From contig VSIX01000066.1 of assembly GCA_008086245.1 (NCBI GenBank), positions 1 through 8,811 of the forward strand: 8,811 bases of DNA, read 5' to 3'. This document shows positions 8,049 through 8,811 of this stretch, one piece after another. Below the pieces are notes generated by a model that did not search any database, was not told the origin of the DNA, and was given only the letters and a program-made list of their open reading frames with translations. The stretch is from Candidatus Mcinerneyibacterium aminivorans (GTDB lineage Bacteria > Macinerneyibacteriota > Macinerneyibacteria > Macinerneyibacteriales > Macinerneyibacteriaceae). Numbering within the stretch: position 1 is the first letter of the stretch; each line of letters begins with the position of its first letter. Made by a program: the position numbers and the translations under genes.

Positions 8049-8705
8049 ATGAGTAGACTTAGAAAAATTGAAATCCCCGATAAACTTTGGAGCAAATTTG
8101 TTTTAAACTGGGAAAAGGAATTCGATCATATATTTTGGGGTAAAATTAATAAGTTTGCAAATAATCGGTCCCTTATCATTGAATGCTGCTGTGGAAAGGG
8201 AGAGTTTTTAGTAGAAAAGGCAAGAAGCTCTCCCTCTCAAAAATTCATAGGAATAGATTATGATAGCGATGTCCTGACAAGAGCCGTAAAACTTACCAAC
8301 CAGAATAACTGTAAAAATATTATTTATCTCTACAATGATATCAGAAAAATCTTCAAAAATTTCTATTTTCCCTTAAAATCCAAACTTGATAAAATATATA
8401 TAAATTTCCCCGACCCATGGCCCAAAAAAAGACACTGGAAAAGAAGAGTAATACAAACAGTACTATTAAAAGATATTCATAAAGTGATGAATAAAAACAC
8501 AGCACTTCATATAGTAACAGACCACGATGAATACGTCCAATGGATAAAAAATCACCTAAGTGAACTAAAAAATCTTTTTAGACCTGTTTATAATAACTGG
8601 TATACTACAAAAATAGATAATCTTGAAAAAACCACCTACATGGAAAAGGCCGTTAAAAAAGGGAATACTATTTATCAATTCATAGTAAAAAAATCACTAA
8701 CGTGA
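8049..8705 (+). CDS. trmB: tRNA (guanine-N7-)-methyltransferase
   Basis: An S-adenosylmethionine-dependent Rossmann-fold enzyme that makes m7G at position 46 in the variable loop of tRNAs. It has 218 residues, close to the B. subtilis length. The SAM-binding motif is IIECCCGKGEF (43-53), followed by GIDYD (68-72) and ND at 96-97. The family hallmark FPDPWPKKRH with KRR is at 120-133, TDHDEY at 157-162, and the C-terminal TTYMEKAVKKGNTIY (195-209) corresponds to the usual TxYExK...G..IY block. The three consecutive Cys in the SAM loop are unusual; most relatives have EIGCGKG or similar. The gene starts 8 bp after the pit stop with no Shine-Dalgarno, only an A/T-rich stretch, so it may depend on translational coupling. 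It ends at a TGA that sits inside a small hairpin, just after a run of seven A. Confidence 0.95.
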   Translation: MSRLRKIEIPDKLWSKFVLNWEKEFDHIFWGKINKFANNRSLIIECCCGKGEFLVEKARSSPSQKFIGIDYDSDVLTRAVKLTNQNNCKNIIYLYNDIRKIFKNFYFPLKSKLDKIYINFPDPWPKKRHWKRRVIQTVLLKDIHKVMNKNTALHIVTDHDEYVQWIKNHLSELKNLFRPVYNNWYTTKIDNLEKTTYMEKAVKKGNTIYQFIVKKSLT

Positions 8706-8709
8706 TTTT
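8690..8709 (+). terminator. Hairpin spanning the trmB stop codon
   Basis: AAAATCAC (8690-8697) pairs with GTGATTTT (8702-8709) over 8 bp with the loop TAAC. The right arm contains the TGA stop of trmB. The stem is A/T-rich and the T run is only four bases, so it is at best a weak terminator. Confidence 0.35.
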
Positions 8710-8739
8710 AGAACCAGAACCAGAATCAGAATCAGATAA
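8710..8739. repeat. Short hexanucleotide tandem repeat
   Basis: Units AGAACC, AGAACC, AGAATC, AGAATC and a degenerate AGATAA follow each other directly after the first hairpin. In one frame this reads Glu-Pro-Glu-Pro-Glu-Ser-Glu-Ser. It lies outside the trmB frame and between two similar hairpins. Confidence 0.75.
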
Positions 8740-8744
8740 AACTT

Positions 8745-8767
8745 AAAAATCACATTCTTGATTTTTT
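8745..8767 (+). terminator. Probable terminator of the rightward operon
   Basis: AAAAATCA (8745-8752) pairs with TGATTTTT (8759-8766) around a 6-nt loop, and the T run reaches six bases (8762-8767). The stem is A/T-rich, so strength is uncertain, but position and T tail fit intrinsic termination after trmB. It is a near copy of the hairpin 56 bp upstream. Confidence 0.5.
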
Positions 8768-8772
8768 CAACT

Positions 8773-8800
8773 TACATCGTACATTGTACAGAGCACAAAG
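8773..8800. repeat. Short heptamer repeat at the right edge
   Basis: The units TACATCG, TACATTG, TACAGAG and a weak CACAAAG are consecutive. The centre contains the near-palindrome GTACATTGTAC (8779-8789), and TTACAT at 8772-8777 is mirrored by ATGTAA at 8806-8811. It may be the start of a longer repeat that continues past the window. Confidence 0.4.
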
Positions 8801-8811
8801 CTTGAATGTAA

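Noticed and set aside
1-8811. Mobile element, CRISPR array, tRNA or rRNA gene
   Set aside because: No transposase, long terminal repeats, spaced direct repeats, cloverleaf or rRNA signature was seen on either strand.

Overview
The window looks like ordinary chromosome from an AT-rich bacterium (about one third G+C by eye) using the standard bacterial code, since both TAA and TGA act as stops. Two divergent operons leave a roughly 310-bp intergenic region. GyrB carries the long insertion between its TOPRIM and C-terminal parts that is best known from Gram-negative lineages, and GyrA ends in an acidic tail as in E. coli. This argues against a typical low-GC Firmicute despite the base composition. 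I cannot place the phylum more precisely.

Left side, minus strand: gyrB, gyrA and asnS are read leftward from about 5920 to beyond position 1. The first two encode the complete DNA gyrase A2B2 enzyme, separated by 13 bp. The third encodes asparaginyl-tRNA synthetase, starts with a 4-bp ATGA overlap on the gyrA stop, and is cut by the window edge after 293 codons. A good extended -10 promoter lies upstream of gyrB.

Middle (about 5805-6115): a divergent control region with a gyrB promoter, a candidate promoter for the rightward operon, and a similar AT-rich motif beside each. No gene is visible in it.

Right side, plus strand: a DUF47/PhoU-like protein, a PiT-family inorganic phosphate transporter and trmB (tRNA m7G46 methyltransferase) are read rightward with short gaps of 29 and 8 bp. 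The first two form a known phosphate-uptake pair; trmB is a housekeeping tRNA-modification gene that appears to share the transcript. After trmB comes an approximately duplicated small hairpin flanking a hexanucleotide repeat, then a short heptamer repeat running to the right edge.

No defence system, mobile element, CRISPR array or RNA gene is visible. The most notable points are residues in both gyrase subunits that match positions tied to quinolone resistance, the gyrA-asnS coupling, and the repeat-rich end of trmB with a possible slippery sequence.
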